In this document: positions 61,946 to 64,000 of the stretch, piece after piece | Layout: each line of letters begins with the position of its first letter | How positions within the stretch are numbered: the first letter of the stretch is position 1 | Assembly (NCBI GenBank): GCA_903813345.2 | Contig: CAIIXF020000413.1 | Location: forward strand, 1 to 64,000 | DNA: 64,000 nucleotides | Reading direction: 5' to 3' | From: Owenia fusiformis | Lineage: Eukaryota; Annelida; Polychaeta; Sabellida; Oweniidae | Notes under the pieces: model-generated | Told to the model about the DNA's origin: nothing | Databases searched by the model: none | Seen by the model: only the letters and a program-made list of their open reading frames with translations | Made by a program: the position numbers and the translations under genes

Positions 61946-63652
61946 TAAGTACAACAATAATGACATAAACAATAACAAATTCTACAACACCAACTAGAAA
62001 TTACAAACAAGAAGAATTCTAAGCATTAATGTAGCAGAAACTCAGTTTAAAATGAACAAAACTCATAAATTTGTGGAAATCTAGGAATTAAAATCTAAAA
62101 CTGGATTTCAAAATATGGAGAAAATAAGTTGCAAATAAATACAAAATATTCTGGATCATTAAAATAAAAGGATATGAAAACAAAATGAACTATTAGTTCA
62201 TGGATATTTGGATATAATTAAACCAAAAAAGGTAATTAAAGTATCAATTCTACTAATATTTTGTGAAATTTCTGTATTTTACTTCTATTCCTGTTGTAGA
62301 AATTACCATTTAATATCTAATTATAGTGCCTATATGGGTATAGTCTAGTCTAAAATTATGCTTTGCTATAAATATTGATCAAATTCCAGTCAAATATATT
62401 GAAAAAAATTATCATTTTACTTTTGTGTTATCTAGAAAGCTAATGGTTTATATTTTTCTACAGATATGACATAATATATGTAAAAAAAAGATTTGTTTCA
62501 CCACATTTCAAATAATTGTTGCACAAAAAACTGTACGTAGAAAGATATATGGAAGCAGTAAACATAATGACAACTTGCAATTGATATTCTTGATTTGGGA
62601 TTTTCAATTGATCATGGCATAAAAAATCCATGAGAATGTATTGCCAAGATTTCAAGTATAATAGTTTATCAAACTGCTATGAAATTATAACTACTGATAC
62701 CATGCACAGTGATCATATTATATAATATACTAGATGTCTTGTACATTTGCTGTAAAATGAGCCTTTAATATTTTGCAGTTGTAATTAGAGTCTATACCAA
62801 TCTTGAATACTAGAGTCAAACACACAGTTTCAAGAATAAGCTCAAGTTGAGATGTAAATTCATAGACATGATTTTGTATATATTTTATCAGCTTTTTTCA
62901 GCTTATATAAAGCCATATTTCTTGGGCTGTGTACTAGACTTAATATATTTACTATAGACTTAGTTGTTCTAATATAATGAGATACTCTAATGTGAATGGC
63001 AATCTAAAAAGATGTAATTTAATAAAATGATGAAGTTATGAATAATCAAAATAAAAACACATATATGTATTCTGTATCATAGAAAGAATATGGTTCATGA
63101 AGTAGGACTATTTTATATATATTCTTTCCAACTACACAAGAACTGTATTAATTTACATGTATATATCAGGAGAATAATTTTTGACCCAAAAATGAAGCAA
63201 AATTTGTAGCACAATTGATATCTACTCTAAGGCCATAGCTAAGTTGAATTACTAACATGAAGCTCTCTTTTAAAGAGGCAAATTTAAACTATTGAAAAGT
63301 GTGCTAAAAACGTTCTCACTGCTATAAATAGAACATGCTTCTGTTTTAAATACTGATTTTGGTATGTAAAACTGAGTATCTAAAAGTGAAGATGTCAATA
63401 TTTCAACTCAAAGTTGAGAGAACTAGATCATAAACTGACTGAAAAACTAACTTTTAAAAAGTCACATTTAGTTGATAAACAATTTTTCAAAACCTGATTT
63501 TTCAGCGATTTTCTAAGTGTAATTAGATATCACTTTTGACTAAATTCTAAATATTAAACAAAATCAAAGTATGAAAGTCAAGACTATTTCTACTATCCTT
63601 CCTGACTTTGAGATTTTTCTGAAACTGTGGCCTGCTAGATGAGAACGTAGTC
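61946..63652. other. 3' flank, no gene seen
   Basis: AT-rich sequence with several AATAAA strings. No ORF of recognisable content on either strand. Confidence 0.5.
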
Positions 63653-63886
63653 ACCCTTGGTATACGCAGCTGACGAAAATTGACAGGTACGGGTCAAAAC
63701 CTGGACCGGTACGGGTTAACGGTTTTATTTGAATTTAAAATAGCCATAACTTGCTCAATATTGACTTCCTCGTGTCTAATTTGAAATATATGATGCCTCC
63801 CGATGCTTTTAAGTACCCCAATTTTTTACAGATTTTTAAACGGATCAAAACTCTCTAAATGCGCATTGATGCTCTTTTCTCTCGAG
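63653..63886 (+). repeat. Dispersed repeat, copy 2 (partner 3085-3318)
   Basis: Nearly identical to the copy in the GGA intron and in the same orientation. Differences are scattered substitutions (for example ACCGGTACGG versus ACAGGTACGG). Confidence 0.8.
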
Positions 63887-64000
63887 AACGACTGTCTCAT
63901 TTTCACGATTACTTTTATTTAGTACGTCAAACATATAAGATCTATTTTTCCCCATCAAGGTATGATGTAAGTGACATGCAATTTACATCTTGTGAGTTTC

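Overview
This is a gene-sparse, intron-rich, AT-rich segment of an animal nuclear genome. Phase-matched exons with GT/AG splice sites, metazoan adaptor genes and dense non-autonomous DNA transposons suggest a marine invertebrate, probably a lophotrochozoan such as a mollusc or brachiopod. I cannot place it more closely from sequence alone. No rRNA, tRNA, CRISPR or prokaryotic gene was seen.

Layout. (1) 401-3986 (+): the last six exons of a GGA clathrin adaptor, covering the hinge and gamma-ear domain; the 5' part lies outside the window. (2) 6260-12150 (-): C-terminal exons of AP5Z1, the zeta subunit of the AP-5 adaptor complex, convergent with GGA. One of its exon heads, with its splice acceptor, is repeated five times in a 111-bp tandem array. 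(3) About 12.3-24.9 kb: nested transposons, including mariner-like elements with a transposase relic, hAT-like elements with terminal inverted repeats, and Helentron-type HINEs. (4) 26214-61687 (+): one large gene inferred from exons that all join in phase 0. It encodes a C3HC4 RING, a charged coiled coil, a 707-codon exon with a GlnD/DUF294-like nucleotidyltransferase motif followed by TPR-like helices, a tandem array of 32-residue coiled-coil exons, and a C-terminal NHL-type beta-propeller of about 260 residues. The predicted product is about 1,575 residues. (5) 61.7-64 kb: 3' UTR and flank, with a second copy of a repeat also found in the GGA intron.

The large gene is the main point of interest. 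It resembles a TRIM-NHL ubiquitin ligase without a B-box, with a nucleotidyltransferase/TPR module between its RING and NHL ends. I know of no characterised protein with this order. Its start-codon exon, its coiled-coil exons and the acceptor of its NHL exon all lie in local tandem duplications that copy start or splice signals. Some copies are intact and some are broken.

The dominant repeats are Helentron-associated elements (HINEs) in two families. They have sub-terminal inverted repeats, a terminal hairpin followed by CTAG or CTGG, and an internal (GTCY)n microsatellite. One of them interrupts the exon array, so a neighbouring unit serves as its empty site and shows a clean insertion without target duplication. 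All identities come from reading the sequence; no database search was run.
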